Position numbers and translations under genes: made by a program | Assembly (NCBI GenBank): GCA_002300355.1 | Contig: NSGV01000001.1 | Coordinates: forward strand, 1,922,001-1,986,000 | Direction of reading: 5' to 3' | Length of the DNA: 64,000 bases | From: Streptomyces sp. TLI_235 | GTDB lineage: Bacteria; Actinomycetota; Actinomycetes; Streptomycetales; Streptomycetaceae | Notes under the pieces: model-generated | What the model was told of the DNA's origin: nothing | The model's input: the letters and a program-made list of their open reading frames with translations, nothing else | Database searches by the model: none | Shown: positions 22,519 through 31,297 of the stretch, piece after piece | How positions within the stretch are numbered: the stretch's first letter is position 1 | Layout: the number at the start of each line of letters is the position of its first letter

Positions 22519-23748
22519 TCAACGAGCTGGCCGCGTTCGAAGCGGGGCCCCGGCGCGGACGAGGGCAACGAGGTGGGGTGCATTCACGGCTCGCCAGCGG
22601 GCCTGGGCGGACCCGACGAGCTTGAAGACCATCGCCAGGGCGGCGGCCCGGGATCCGGCGCCCTTGGTGACCTTGGTCCGCAGACGGACGGTCGCGAAGG
22701 TCGACTCGATGGGGTTGGTTGTCCGCAGGTGGATCCAGTGCTCGGCGGGGAAGTCGTAGAACGCCAGCAGCTCATCCTCGTCATCGACGATCTTCTTGAC
22801 GGCCTTGGGGAACTTCGCGCCGTACTGCTTGGCGAACGCCTTGACCGCGGCGGCCGCGTGCTCCTTGTCCTCGGCGTTGTAGATGTCCTGGATAGCCTTC
22901 TTCGCCGCGGGCTGAGCTGACTTCGGGAGGCTGTCGAGGCAGTTGGCCGTTTTGTGAACCCAGCACCTTTGGTGGCGGGTTTTGGGGAAGACCTCGTTCA
23001 ACGCGTTCCAGAAGCCCAGGGCTCCGTCGCCGACGGCGAGGACGGGAGCGCGCATGCCGCGCCGCTGGCAGTCCCGCAGCAGGCTCGCCCAGGACTCCGA
23101 GGACTCGCGGTAGCCGTCGGCCATCGCGATCAGCTCCTTGGTTCCGTCCGCGCGCACGCCCATGACGACCAGGACCGCGGCCTTCGCCTCCTCCAGCCGT
23201 ATGCGCAGGTGGATACCATCGGCCCAGACGTAGACGTAGTCCGTGGCGGACAGGTCACGCTCGCTGTACGCCTTGTGGTCGCCCTGCCACTGGGCGGTCA
23301 GCCGGGTGACGGTGGCCGGCGACAGACCGGCCGAGGAGCCGAGGAACTGCTCGAGCGCGGGCACGAAGTCCCCGCTGGACAGGCCGTGGAGGTACAGGAG
23401 CGGCAGCACCTCGCTGATCTTCGGGGACTTGCGGCACCACGGCGGCAGGATCACCGAGGAGAACCGCTTGCGCTCGCCGGTTGCCTCGTTGATGCGCTTG
23501 TCGTTGATGCGTGGGGCCTTCACCTCGATCACCCCGGCCGCGGTGGTGACCTTCCTGGGCTGGTGATAGCCGTTGCGGACCACCAGGCGGCGCCCACTCT
23601 CGTCTCGCTGGTCAGCCAACTCGGCGATGTAGGAGTTGACTTCAGCCTCCAGAGCGGCGACCAGCATCCGCCTCGCGCCCTCGCGGACGATGTCGTCAAT
23701 CAGGGAGCCGGTCTCGGTCGTTCCATCGGCATTCACTACGCTCAGCAC
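22519..23748 (-). CDS. IS256-family transposase
   Basis: A 409-residue mutator-type transposase. It shows LVAALEAEVNSYIAELADQR and RNGYHQPRKVTTAAG at the N-terminus, the first Asp region YVYVWADGIHLRIRLEE, the second in APVLAVGDGALGFWNALNE, the CxxH-like HQRCWVHKTANCLDSLPKS, and the terminal Glu region TTNPIESTFATVRLRT. It appears intact. The gene starts 100 bases inside the right inverted repeat, as usual for the family. Confidence 0.92.
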   Translation of the reverse strand: MLSVVNADGTTETGSLIDDIVREGARRMLVAALEAEVNSYIAELADQRDESGRRLVVRNGYHQPRKVTTAAGVIEVKAPRINDKRINEATGERKRFSSVILPPWCRKSPKISEVLPLLYLHGLSSGDFVPALEQFLGSSAGLSPATVTRLTAQWQGDHKAYSERDLSATDYVYVWADGIHLRIRLEEAKAAVLVVMGVRADGTKELIAMADGYRESSESWASLLRDCQRRGMRAPVLAVGDGALGFWNALNEVFPKTRHQRCWVHKTANCLDSLPKSAQPAAKKAIQDIYNAEDKEHAAAAVKAFAKQYGAKFPKAVKKIVDDEDELLAFYDFPAEHWIHLRTTNPIESTFATVRLRTKVTKGAGSRAAALAMVFKLVGSAQARWRAVNAPHLVALVRAGAPLRTRPAR

Positions 23749-23873
23749 GGGCGTGCCTTCCCGACCGGCGGTGCAACGTCGGCCTACTCGATGACCAGAA
23801 GTCGATCACTCGGGAAGGTACGCCCTTCGCGTCCAACCCGAGGCCGATCCACAGGTCTTGAGCATTGCTCACC

Positions 23874-23992
23874 TCCAAGCCGGTTCAGGGACCACCGTTC
23901 GTCCGCCTCACCTACGGGTGACCATGTACAGCATCCCGGACGTCCAGGCGTGGCTGGAGTCGCGTCGCATCGTTCCCGGAGAGGCGGCCTGA
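23874..23992 (+). pseudogene. excisionase 3' fragment
   Basis: The last 22 codons (MYSIPDVQAWLESRRIVPGE, then AA) end in a TGA overlapping the integrase ATG as TGATG. This is the usual overlap of a small HTH excisionase gene with its integrase in actinomycete elements. The upstream half, including the winged-helix recognition part, was lost when the IS256-type unit arrived. Excision of the element is therefore probably impaired. Confidence 0.55.
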
Positions 23993-25230
23993 TGCCCCAG
24001 CAGAACCCGCCGATCGGTGTGAAGCTCGCGATGGACATCGAGTACCGGCCGCAGTACCCGAGCCCGTATCGCGCCCGGGTCCGATGGTCCGACCCGGCCA
24101 CCCGGCGCCGGCCGTCCCGCTCCGAGATGTTCACGACTGAGGACGCCGCTGAGGAGTGGATCGCGGGGATGCAGCGGTTGGCCAGCCGCGGCGTCACTCC
24201 GACCACTGCGACCATGCCGTTGGCCGAGTACGGGGACTCGGTGATGGAACTCGCCCTGCGCGGCCTGGAGTCCAAAACCTTGGACCCCTACCGCGCCGGG
24301 TGGCGGCTGCGGATTGTCCCCACCCTCGGCCACCTGCCTCTGCGGACCGTCACGAACGGTGTGATCGACCGGGCCGTCTACGGCTGGATCGCCGACGAGC
24401 ACGGCCGCTCGACCGTGAAGAACACCCTCGCCGTGCTGGTGCGGGTCATGGAACAGGCGGTCCGCGACGGTGTCATCGACACCAACCCGGCCAAGGTCAG
24501 CGGCTGGCAGCGTGAGTACCAGCAGGCCGAGGACGAGCTGGACGACCCGAGGGCGCTGGCTCTGCCGGACTGGCAGACGCTGGACGACCTGGCGACCGCC
24601 CTGGTCCTGCGTTCGCACGGCCAGTTCGGCGGCTGGGGCGACGTGGTGCGCTTCGCAGCGTGCACTGCGGCCCGGATCGGCGAGGTGTCCGGTGTCCGGC
24701 GCAAGGACATCGACCGCACGGGGTGGACGTGGGATCTGTGCCGGCAGACCACCACCGCGCCCGGCGGCCTGGTCGACAAGGGCACCAAGGGGAAGCGCCG
24801 CCGGACGGTGCCGCTGATCCCGGAGATCCGGGAGCTGGTCGCCCGTCGGCTCGACGTGATCGGTCCCGACCCGATGGCCCGGCTGTTCAGCGGGCCCCGG
24901 GACGGCCGGATCACCACGGCGGTCCTGCGGGACGCGACTCACTGGGACGAGGTGGTGGTGGAGCTGGGGTACGAGCACCTGCGCCGCCACGACCTCCGCC
25001 ACACCGGGCTGACGTGGATGGCGGACGCCGGGGTGCCGCTGCACGTCCTGCGGAAGATCGCCGGGCACGGGTCGCTGACGACGACCCAGCGCTACCTGCA
25101 CCCCGACCGACGCGCTATCGAGCGGGCCGGCGAGGCACTGAGCGCGCACCTGAGCGGCCCTCGGAGGGCCCCTGGTCCCGAAGTGGTCCCGCCGGACTCC
25201 CCCGGCCGTCACCTGCGGCTCGCGCGCTGA
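23992..25230 (+). CDS. int: tyrosine site-specific integrase
   Basis: A 412-residue tyrosine recombinase. Residues about 25-75 form an AP2-like arm-binding region, residues 80-170 a SAM-like core-binding domain, and the catalytic domain has R in AACTAARIGEVSGVRRKD, HxxR in YEHLRRHDLRHTGLTWMAD, H in LRKIAGHGSLTTTQRY, and the nucleophile Tyr in RYLHPD. The ATG at 23992 overlaps the excisionase stop, so the longer upstream frame is rejected. It lies 72 bases from the right att copy, as in pSAM2-like elements that use tRNA-Pro. All catalytic residues are present, so it should be active. Confidence 0.93.
   Translation: MPQQNPPIGVKLAMDIEYRPQYPSPYRARVRWSDPATRRRPSRSEMFTTEDAAEEWIAGMQRLASRGVTPTTATMPLAEYGDSVMELALRGLESKTLDPYRAGWRLRIVPTLGHLPLRTVTNGVIDRAVYGWIADEHGRSTVKNTLAVLVRVMEQAVRDGVIDTNPAKVSGWQREYQQAEDELDDPRALALPDWQTLDDLATALVLRSHGQFGGWGDVVRFAACTAARIGEVSGVRRKDIDRTGWTWDLCRQTTTAPGGLVDKGTKGKRRRTVPLIPEIRELVARRLDVIGPDPMARLFSGPRDGRITTAVLRDATHWDEVVVELGYEHLRRHDLRHTGLTWMADAGVPLHVLRKIAGHGSLTTTQRYLHPDRRAIERAGEALSAHLSGPRRAPGPEVVPPDSPGRHLRLAR
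25173..25193 (+). repeat. paired TGGTCCCG sites inside the right att copy
   Basis: TGGTCCCG at 25173 and TGGTCCCGCC at 25184, 11 bases apart, inside the last codons of the integrase gene. They match the pair at 10511/10522 in sequence and spacing, so they are candidate integrase arm-type sites. Confidence 0.6.
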
Positions 25231-25251
25231 GCCGACCGTAGAAACGGCAAA

Positions 25252-25290
25252 AGCCCCGCTGGCCTGGACTTCCGTCCAGTCAGCGGGGCT
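25252..25290 (+). terminator. hairpin after the integrase gene
   Basis: AGCCCCGCTG (25252-25261) pairs with CAGCGGGGCT (25281-25290), with an inner pairing CTGGAC/GTCCAG. It lies 22 bases beyond the integrase stop, preceded by an A-run, and separates the gene from the att core. Confidence 0.75.
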
Positions 25291-25301
25291 CCGACATTCC
25301 T

Positions 25302-25344
25302 GTCGGGACGACAGGATTTGAACCTGCGACCCCTTGACCCCCAG
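25302..25344 (-). other. attachment site copy 2 (tRNA-Pro(GGG) 3' half)
   Basis: Forty-three bases that differ from copy 1 at one position, where this copy keeps the anticodon-stem pairing (GTCAAG). The sequence to its right does not supply the 5' half of the tRNA, so the functional tRNA-Pro gene is not at this junction. Together with copy 1 it delimits about 15 kb. Confidence 0.8.
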
Positions 25345-25488
25345 CGGTCGAACTGGCGTCTGACTGATGTTCACCGGTCCGAATCATGCAGGTCAGGGCC
25401 CATCTCGTCCACCCCACATGACGCCTGATGCTGCCTCGTGACACCGAGTCCGTGAGAGGCGCGTGAGAAGCGGTTCGCGATGACGACC

Positions 25489-27150
25489 TCAGCTGTGAGG
25501 TTCCTCACAACTCACTGTAGCCTCGCTTGCCCGGGTGAACACGACCACAGCTTCTGATTCGGTGGCGGGCTCGTGCTCGAAATACAGCGGCTCTGCGACC
25601 GCCTTCGGGCGATGGCCGGGCAGGATGAAGGCCACGAGGACGGTTCCGACGGCCAGGACGATGCCGCCGATCAGGCTGGTGTGGGCGACAGCGTGTGTGA
25701 AGGCGTGGTCGGCTGCCGCGACCAGGGCCTGGGCCTGCCGGGCGCCGCCTGCGGGGTTGTGGGCGACCTGCTGGGCCACGGCCTGGGCGCCGCCGACGGA
25801 GTCCTTGGCGGTGTCGAGGGCCTGGGTGGGCAGGTGGCCGGCCAGGGCGGAAGTGACCTTCTGCTTGTAGGTGGTGGCCAGGATGGAGCCAAGCACGGCT
25901 ATGCCGAGCGAGCCGCCGAACTCCACGGCGGTGTCGTTGATGCCGCCGCCGACGCCGAGCTCGTCCTCGGGGAAGGAACCCATGATCAGGTCGGTGCACG
26001 GCGAGGTGCTGAGCCCGATCGCCAGGCCCAGCAGGGCCAGGGTGGGAACGAAGGCCGAGTAGGTGGAGCCGTCGCCGATACGGGACAGCAGCAGGATGGC
26101 CCCCGTGCCGATGGCCATGCCGGTGATCACGACGGGCTTCATGCCGAGCTTCGGCGTCAGCATGCCGGTGAGCGCGGCGCCGAGGAATGTGCCGCCGGCC
26201 AGCGGCAGCAGCCGGACGCCGGTGGCGAGGGCGTCATAGCCGAGGACGAACTGCAGGTGCTGGGTGGCGTAGTAGACGGTGCCGAAGGCGCCGAGGAAGA
26301 AGAGCAGCACGGCCAGCACGGAGCCGCTGAAGGCGCGGTCGCGGAACTTGCGGACATTCAGGATCGGAGAGGGGTGGCGCAGTTCCCAGGCCACGAACGC
26401 CACCAGTCCGGCGGCGCCGATCGCCGCAGCCGTGATCGCGCCGGTGTGCCAGCCGAAGTGCGGCCCCTCGATGATGGCGTAGACGAGCGCGCCCACGGTC
26501 ACCACGGACAGCAGTCCGCCCACCAGGTCGAGACGGCCCATGCCCTCGGCGCGGGAGGGGGGCACCAGCACCAGCGAGGCGATGACGGCCACCGCGGCGA
26601 TGGGCACGTTGATCAGGAAGGTGGAGCCCCACGCGTGGTCCTTGAGCAGCACGCCGGCCAGCAGCGGGCCCATGGCGATGCCCAGGCCCGAGGTCGCGGA
26701 CCAGGCGACGATCGCCCGCGCCCGCTCGGCCCGCGGGAAGGAGGCCACCAGCAGGGACAGCGTCGCCGGCATGACGATCGCGGCGCCGACGCCCATGACG
26801 GCGCGCGCGGCGATCACCGCGTCGGCGCTGTGGACCAGGCTGCCCATCACCGACCCGCCGGCGAAGACCAGCAAGCCGGCGATCAGCGCGCCGCGGCGAC
26901 TGTACTTGTCGCCGACCGCGCCGAGGATCAGCATCAGCGCCGCGTAGGGGACGGTGTAGCCGTCGACGACCCACTGCAGATCCGCGCTGCTCAGCGACAG
27001 GTCCCGGGTCATGTCGGGCGCGGCCACGATCAGCGAGGTGTTCGCCATGACGACGATCAGCAGGCTGAGGCAGAGCACCAGCAGCGCCCACCACCTGCGC
27101 GGATAGGGGGTCTTCATCCGGTCCACCGGGACCGAGGCGATCAGGGGCAT
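25489..27150 (-). CDS. MFS drug:H+ antiporter, DHA2 (14-TMS) type
   Basis: A 553-residue membrane transporter of the EmrB/QacA (DHA2) family. Motif A appears as GAVGDKYSRRGALIAGLL, motif D1 at the N-terminus as MANTSLIVAAPDMTRDL, and the antiporter motif C region as ATSGLGIAMGPLLAGVLL. About 14 hydrophobic spans can be counted. The ATG at 27150 follows GGAGG by eight bases and is preferred to upstream in-frame starts. It is divergent from a TetR gene across a 105-base gap with palindromic operators, the usual arrangement for inducible efflux of a toxic compound. Confidence 0.93.
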   Translation of the reverse strand: MPLIASVPVDRMKTPYPRRWWALLVLCLSLLIVVMANTSLIVAAPDMTRDLSLSSADLQWVVDGYTVPYAALMLILGAVGDKYSRRGALIAGLLVFAGGSVMGSLVHSADAVIAARAVMGVGAAIVMPATLSLLVASFPRAERARAIVAWSATSGLGIAMGPLLAGVLLKDHAWGSTFLINVPIAAVAVIASLVLVPPSRAEGMGRLDLVGGLLSVVTVGALVYAIIEGPHFGWHTGAITAAAIGAAGLVAFVAWELRHPSPILNVRKFRDRAFSGSVLAVLLFFLGAFGTVYYATQHLQFVLGYDALATGVRLLPLAGGTFLGAALTGMLTPKLGMKPVVITGMAIGTGAILLLSRIGDGSTYSAFVPTLALLGLAIGLSTSPCTDLIMGSFPEDELGVGGGINDTAVEFGGSLGIAVLGSILATTYKQKVTSALAGHLPTQALDTAKDSVGGAQAVAQQVAHNPAGGARQAQALVAAADHAFTHAVAHTSLIGGIVLAVGTVLVAFILPGHRPKAVAEPLYFEHEPATESEAVVVFTRASEATVSCEEPHS

Positions 27151-27175
27151 GGCAGCAGACCTCCGCCAGAGAAAC

Positions 27176-27220
27176 TTGCATTGACGAGTGCAACAATAGA
27201 AACCTGCACGCGCTCGTGCA
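27176..27220. promoter_or_regulatory. two palindromic operators between the MFS and TetR genes
   Basis: TTGCA-N8-TGCAA at 27176-27193 and TGCACG-CGCT-CGTGCA at 27205-27220. Both share a CGAGTGCA/CTCGTGCA half. They sit between the two divergent starts, as expected for binding of the adjacent TetR repressor. Confidence 0.65.
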
Positions 27221-27255
27221 AGTATTGGGCTGCCACGAGACAGGGAGCCGCATCC

Positions 27256-27894
27256 ATGACCGCAAGCCAGCTGCCCGCCCCCCAGCGCAGCCACGCCCGC
27301 TCAAATCGGGCCCGGATCCTCGCTACCGCCCGCGAGGAGCTGGGACGCAACGCGGACGCCACCCTCGACGAGCTGGCCCGGGCCGCCGGCGTCGCCCGGC
27401 GCACGCTCTTCGGCCACTTCCCGAACCGGCAGGCCCTGATCGCGGCTCTCGCCGAGGAGGCGACGCAGTCGATCGAGGAGGCCGTGGACACGGCCCGCCG
27501 GCCCGGGGACGACGCCGCGACTGCGATGGTCCGGATGACCCTGGCGATGTGGACGGTCGGCGACCGCTACCGCATGCTGATCTCGCTCGCGCGCCGGGAC
27601 ATCGGCGAGGAGGGCGTCCGCGCCGCTCTCGAACCGGCCCGCACCGAGGCGACCGCCAACATCCGCCGCGGTCAGCAGGACGGCGTCTTCGCCGACGTCC
27701 TCCCCGCGCCGGTACTGTCCCGGGCGCTGGAAGCGCTGACCCTGGCCCTCATCGAGGAGCAGGACAGCCCGGACTGGACCAGCCCCTCGGGCGAAGCGGC
27801 CGCCGTCGCCCTCCTGCTCGCCTCCGGGGTCTCCCGCCCCGAGGCCCGCGAACTCGTCCGCTCCATCCTCGACGGCGGGGACCGGGCCGAGTAG
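27256..27894 (+). CDS. TetR-family transcriptional regulator
   Basis: A 212-residue regulator. The N-terminal helix-turn-helix reads RILATAREELGRNADATLDE, then ARAAGVARRTLFGHFPNRQA, a typical TetR DNA-binding domain. The C-terminal ligand domain is all-helical and diverse. The ATG at 27256 is well downstream of the MFS start and the longer open frame upstream is a shadow of the MFS gene. It probably represses the divergent efflux gene and itself through the palindromes between them, with release by a transported compound. Confidence 0.92.
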   Translation: MTASQLPAPQRSHARSNRARILATAREELGRNADATLDELARAAGVARRTLFGHFPNRQALIAALAEEATQSIEEAVDTARRPGDDAATAMVRMTLAMWTVGDRYRMLISLARRDIGEEGVRAALEPARTEATANIRRGQQDGVFADVLPAPVLSRALEALTLALIEEQDSPDWTSPSGEAAAVALLLASGVSRPEARELVRSILDGGDRAE

Positions 27895-28159
27895 ACCCGG
27901 ACGCAGCCGCCGCGTCCGCCGCCGACGCACCTTCGGGGGTACTGCGTACCGTCGTCGGGTTTTGAGGCCCGGGCGGACATTGGCCCGATCACCGCGCGGG
28001 GCGTACCGGCCCCACGCGTGGCGAGCGCGGCACCGCTTCCTGGGATGAGCTGCGGGTGTCGCTGCGTGTTGACGCACCAGCCGAGCAGTCTGATGATGTA
28101 ATCAGTTATGTGGATGCAGTCAGAAATGGCTGTGCACCCGAATCCCGAGGAGAGATGCC

Positions 28160-28768
28160 ATGAGTGAGATCGACCTGAACGCCAGGTTCCAGAAGCTGCC
28201 CGAGACCGTCCGTGACAAGGTCGAGACCGCCCTGTCGGACGCCAAGATCGCGCTGAAGGTGCGCATCGGCGAACTGCTGTCCGACAAGCAGGAGGCGGCC
28301 GAGCACGCCGTCACCAGGGCCGGACGCATCGGCGCTAAGAGCGGCGAGGTCTCCGAGCTGACGGCGATCCTGCCGCTCAAGCCGCACGGCGCCGAGCGGC
28401 TGCGCAAGTTCTTCAAGCTGGTGGACGGCAACCTGGTGGGCGCCGGCCAGGTCGGCACGCTGCACAACATGCGCTTCGTGTTCCTCGACGACGACACGAA
28501 GCTGCTGTTCGCCACCGCCTTCGACGGCGAGTGGGACCCCTACATCGACGACTTCGCCACCAAGATCCCCGAGATGATGGACTACCTGTTCAGCAACGTC
28601 GAGGGCTGGCCCGGCATCACCTCGCCCGACGTCAAGGCCTTCATCGTCAAGTACCAGATCCCGGCGGAGGCGTGGTTCGTCGCCCACCCGAGCCTCACCG
28701 TCGCCGAGGCCGGCCGGCTCAAGCGGCAGGAGGCAGCCGTCCAGCGCTTCCTGTCCGACCTCAACTGA
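28160..28768 (+). CDS. uncharacterised protein in a peroxidase/catalase operon
   Basis: A 202-residue soluble protein starting at ATG after GAGGAGAG. An N-terminal amphipathic region (about 1-65) precedes a domain with VGTLHNMRFVFLDDDTKLLF and ATAFDGEWDPYIDDFA, a pattern also seen beside or within DyP-linked proteins and resembling a ferredoxin-like alpha/beta fold. I do not know its function. It is 13 bases from the DyP gene and 24 bases separate that from the catalase-like gene, so the three form one operon. A role as partner or substrate-handling subunit of the haem enzymes is inference. Confidence 0.85.
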   Translation: MSEIDLNARFQKLPETVRDKVETALSDAKIALKVRIGELLSDKQEAAEHAVTRAGRIGAKSGEVSELTAILPLKPHGAERLRKFFKLVDGNLVGAGQVGTLHNMRFVFLDDDTKLLFATAFDGEWDPYIDDFATKIPEMMDYLFSNVEGWPGITSPDVKAFIVKYQIPAEAWFVAHPSLTVAEAGRLKRQEAAVQRFLSDLN

Positions 28769-28781
28769 AAGCGCCTCCGCC

Positions 28782-30119
28782 ATGTCCGTCTTCCGACGCC
28801 TGCGCAGGCCGCCCACGCTGGACCTCGACGACATCCAGGCCACGCTGCTGCGGGCCAGGCCCGAGCCCTACTTCGGCACCCACGCGATCCTGGAGATCAC
28901 CGACCCGGCCGCGGGCAGGGAACTGCTGCGCCGCCTCGCCCCCAGGGTGACCTCGGCCGCCCGCTGGGACGAACCGCAGCCGTCCTGGCTCGCGCTCGCC
29001 CTCAGCTACCAGGGGCTGGTGGCCCTGGGCCTGCCGGAGGCGTCCCTGGCCTCCTTTCCGGCCAACTTCCGCGCCGGGATGGCCGCCCGGGCCGAGCGGC
29101 TGCGGGACACAGGCCCGAACGCGCCGGAGCGCTGGGAGTTCCCGTTCGGCACTCCGCGCGTGCACGTCGCCGTCAGCGTCTACGCCGACAACAAGGACGA
29201 CTGGAAGACCGAAGTTGCAAGATATGAGGAGGAGTTGAAGGCTCTCTCCGGCGTGCGCGTGCTATCCCACCAGGACTTCGCCGCCGACGGCTTCAACGTG
29301 TTCGGGTACCGGGACGGGTTCAGTCAGCCTGTCGTCGAGGGGAGCGGCGCCGAGCCGCTGCCCGGTGACGGCAGGCCGATCAAGGCCGGCGAGTTCGTGC
29401 TCGGCCACCCGAGCGAGACCGGCGTCCCGCTGCCCACCCCGACTCCCGACGTCCTCGGCCGCAACGGCACCTACGTCGTCTTCCGCAAGTACCACTCCCA
29501 CGTGGCCGCCTTCAACGCCTGGCTGCACGCCAACGGCCGCACCGAGGCCGAACGTGAGCTGTTGGCCGCCAAGTTGGTGGGCCGGTGGCGCAGCGGTGCC
29601 CCGCTGGCCCTCGCCCCGGAGCGCGACAACCCGGCGATCGGGGAAGACCCCGACCGGATCAACGACTTCGACTACGCCGCCGACCCTCGGGGCCTGCGCA
29701 CCCCCCTGGGCTCCCACATCCGCCGGATGAACCCGCGCGACACGAAGCTGACCGTCCTCACCGACGTCAACATCCGCCGGATCATCCGGCGCGGGACCTC
29801 CTACGGCACCCAGCTGCCCCCGGACCGCCTCAAGGACGACGGCCGGCCGCGCGGCCTGGACTTCATCGCCCTCGGCGCCCGGGCCATCGACAACGTCGAG
29901 TTCCTGCAGAGCGAATGGGTCAGCTCCGGCAACTTCATGGGCTTGGGCAAGGAGAAGGACCCGATGATCTCGCTCCAGGACAAGGGCGCCTACTTCACCG
30001 TGCCCGGCACCCCGCCGCGGCGGGTGCAGAACATCCAGTCCTTCAACACCCTGCTCGGCGGCGAGTACTTCTTCATGCCCAGCCTCTCCGCCATCCGCTG
30101 GCTCAGCAGCGCCCACTGA
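28782..30119 (+). CDS. DyP-type haem peroxidase
   Basis: A 445-residue dye-decolourising peroxidase. The distal GxxDG motif is GYRDG at residues 175-179 with catalytic Asp178 (FGYRDGFSQP), followed by the proximal-side region PLGSHIRRMNPRD and the late conserved YFTVPGTPPRRVQNIQSF. Length fits the larger bacterial class (C/D type) of DyP enzymes. There is no Tat signal, so it works in the cytoplasm, using hydrogen peroxide or organic hydroperoxides on unknown substrates. Second gene of a three-gene operon. Confidence 0.92.
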   Translation: MSVFRRLRRPPTLDLDDIQATLLRARPEPYFGTHAILEITDPAAGRELLRRLAPRVTSAARWDEPQPSWLALALSYQGLVALGLPEASLASFPANFRAGMAARAERLRDTGPNAPERWEFPFGTPRVHVAVSVYADNKDDWKTEVARYEEELKALSGVRVLSHQDFAADGFNVFGYRDGFSQPVVEGSGAEPLPGDGRPIKAGEFVLGHPSETGVPLPTPTPDVLGRNGTYVVFRKYHSHVAAFNAWLHANGRTEAERELLAAKLVGRWRSGAPLALAPERDNPAIGEDPDRINDFDYAADPRGLRTPLGSHIRRMNPRDTKLTVLTDVNIRRIIRRGTSYGTQLPPDRLKDDGRPRGLDFIALGARAIDNVEFLQSEWVSSGNFMGLGKEKDPMISLQDKGAYFTVPGTPPRRVQNIQSFNTLLGGEYFFMPSLSAIRWLSSAH

Positions 30120-30143
30120 CACCCACTCCCCGCGGGAGCCCCC

Positions 30144-31241
30144 ATGACCGCAACGCCTTCGTACGTCCGCTACCGCCCCGACCTCGAACACCCCTTCCCG
30201 GACGAGGAGGAACTCGTCCGCCGGGTCGTCGCGGCCATGGGCAAGGCCAACCAGCAGGTCGCCGACAAGCATCGCCACGGCCTGCGCGACGCCCACGCCA
30301 AGAGCCACGGCGTCCTCGCTGGGGAGCTGCACGTCCGGCCAGGTCTCCCCGGCCCCCTCGCCCAGGGCCTGTTCGCCGAGCCGGCCGTGTACCCGGTGAT
30401 CGTCAGGTTCTCCTCCGCGCCGGGGGACCTGCGCTCCGACCAGGTGGCCGTCCAGCGCGGCATGGCGATCAAGGTCATCGGCGCGCCCGGGCCGCGCGCG
30501 CTCGACGACGGTTTCACGACCCAGGACTTCCTGCTCGTCAACCACCCGACCCTGCCGTTCGGCGACATCGCCGCATACGCCAAGCTGCAGGGGCTGCTGG
30601 AGAAGCAACCCCGCCAGAGCGACCAGCAGTTGCAGCTGACCGGGCTGGCGGCCCGCGCCGCCGCCAAGGCCCTCACCCGGGTGGGACGTCCGCTCCCGCC
30701 CGCCGTGGAGACCCTGGCCGCCGCCAACCACCACATCCTCGGCGAGACGTTCCACTCCATGGCCGCGCTCCGCCACGGCGACCACGTGGCCAAGATCTCG
30801 ACCGCACCCCGCTCGGCGAACGTCCAAGCCCTCACCGGCCGGCCCGTTCCGAGGAAGGCCGGCGAGTCGGCCCTGCGCGACCTGGTCGTCGACTTCTTCG
30901 CCGAGGAGGGCGCCGAGTACGACCTCCGGGCCCAACTGTGCGTCGACGAGGAGCGGATGCCGGTGGAGGACGCATCGGTCCTGTGGCCGGAGGACCTGTC
31001 ACCCCATCAGGTCGTCGCCACGCTGCACCTGCCCGCCCAGGACGCGTACAGCGACGCCCGCCGCCGCTACGCCGACGACGTCCTGTCCTTCAGCCCGTGG
31101 CACGCGCTGGAGGCCCACCGGCCGCTGGGCTCGATCATGCGTTCGCGCAGGGCCGCCTACCCCAGCTCCAGCGAGTTCCGCCATCGGCTCAACGGGGTCG
31201 AGCCGCGGGAGCCGTCCGACATCAAGGAACTCCCGGACTGA
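30144..31241 (+). CDS. catalase-family haem protein (SrpA/AOS-like)
   Basis: A 365-residue member of the small catalase-like group. The distal histidine motif is AKSHGVLAGELHV, the distal asparagine lies in TTQDFLLVNHPTLPFGD, and the proximal haem-binding region is MRSRRAAYPSSSEFR, with RxxxY supplying Tyr. It is shorter than true catalases and lacks the NADPH-binding and flavodoxin regions, so it resembles SrpA and allene-oxide-synthase-like proteins that act on organic or fatty-acid hydroperoxides. Third gene of the DyP operon, followed by a strong terminator. Confidence 0.9.
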   Translation: MTATPSYVRYRPDLEHPFPDEEELVRRVVAAMGKANQQVADKHRHGLRDAHAKSHGVLAGELHVRPGLPGPLAQGLFAEPAVYPVIVRFSSAPGDLRSDQVAVQRGMAIKVIGAPGPRALDDGFTTQDFLLVNHPTLPFGDIAAYAKLQGLLEKQPRQSDQQLQLTGLAARAAAKALTRVGRPLPPAVETLAAANHHILGETFHSMAALRHGDHVAKISTAPRSANVQALTGRPVPRKAGESALRDLVVDFFAEEGAEYDLRAQLCVDEERMPVEDASVLWPEDLSPHQVVATLHLPAQDAYSDARRRYADDVLSFSPWHALEAHRPLGSIMRSRRAAYPSSSEFRHRLNGVEPREPSDIKELPD

Positions 31242-31297
31242 GTCCCTGCCCGGGCCCTCGCCCCGAGCCTCAGCCCGATCCTCCTGCCCGCACCGGA

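Larger units (their letters stand above)
21414..23873 (-). mobile_element. IS256-type unit carrying an acetyltransferase
   Basis: Imperfect inverted repeats bound the unit: 21414-21439 (outward on the minus strand TCCACAGGATTTGACAATTC) and 23848-23873 (outward on the plus strand TCCACAGGTCTTGAGCATTG), about 19 of 26 positions matching. Inside are an IS256-family transposase and a GNAT gene, both on the minus strand. The left end interrupts a GntR gene and the right end lies against an excisionase gene tail. No target duplication is seen, so a deletion has probably followed insertion. Confidence 0.6.

Noticed and set aside
22954..23991. N-terminal extension of the integrase frame
   Set aside because: It runs antisense through the IS256 transposase. 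The real start is the ATG overlapping the excisionase stop.
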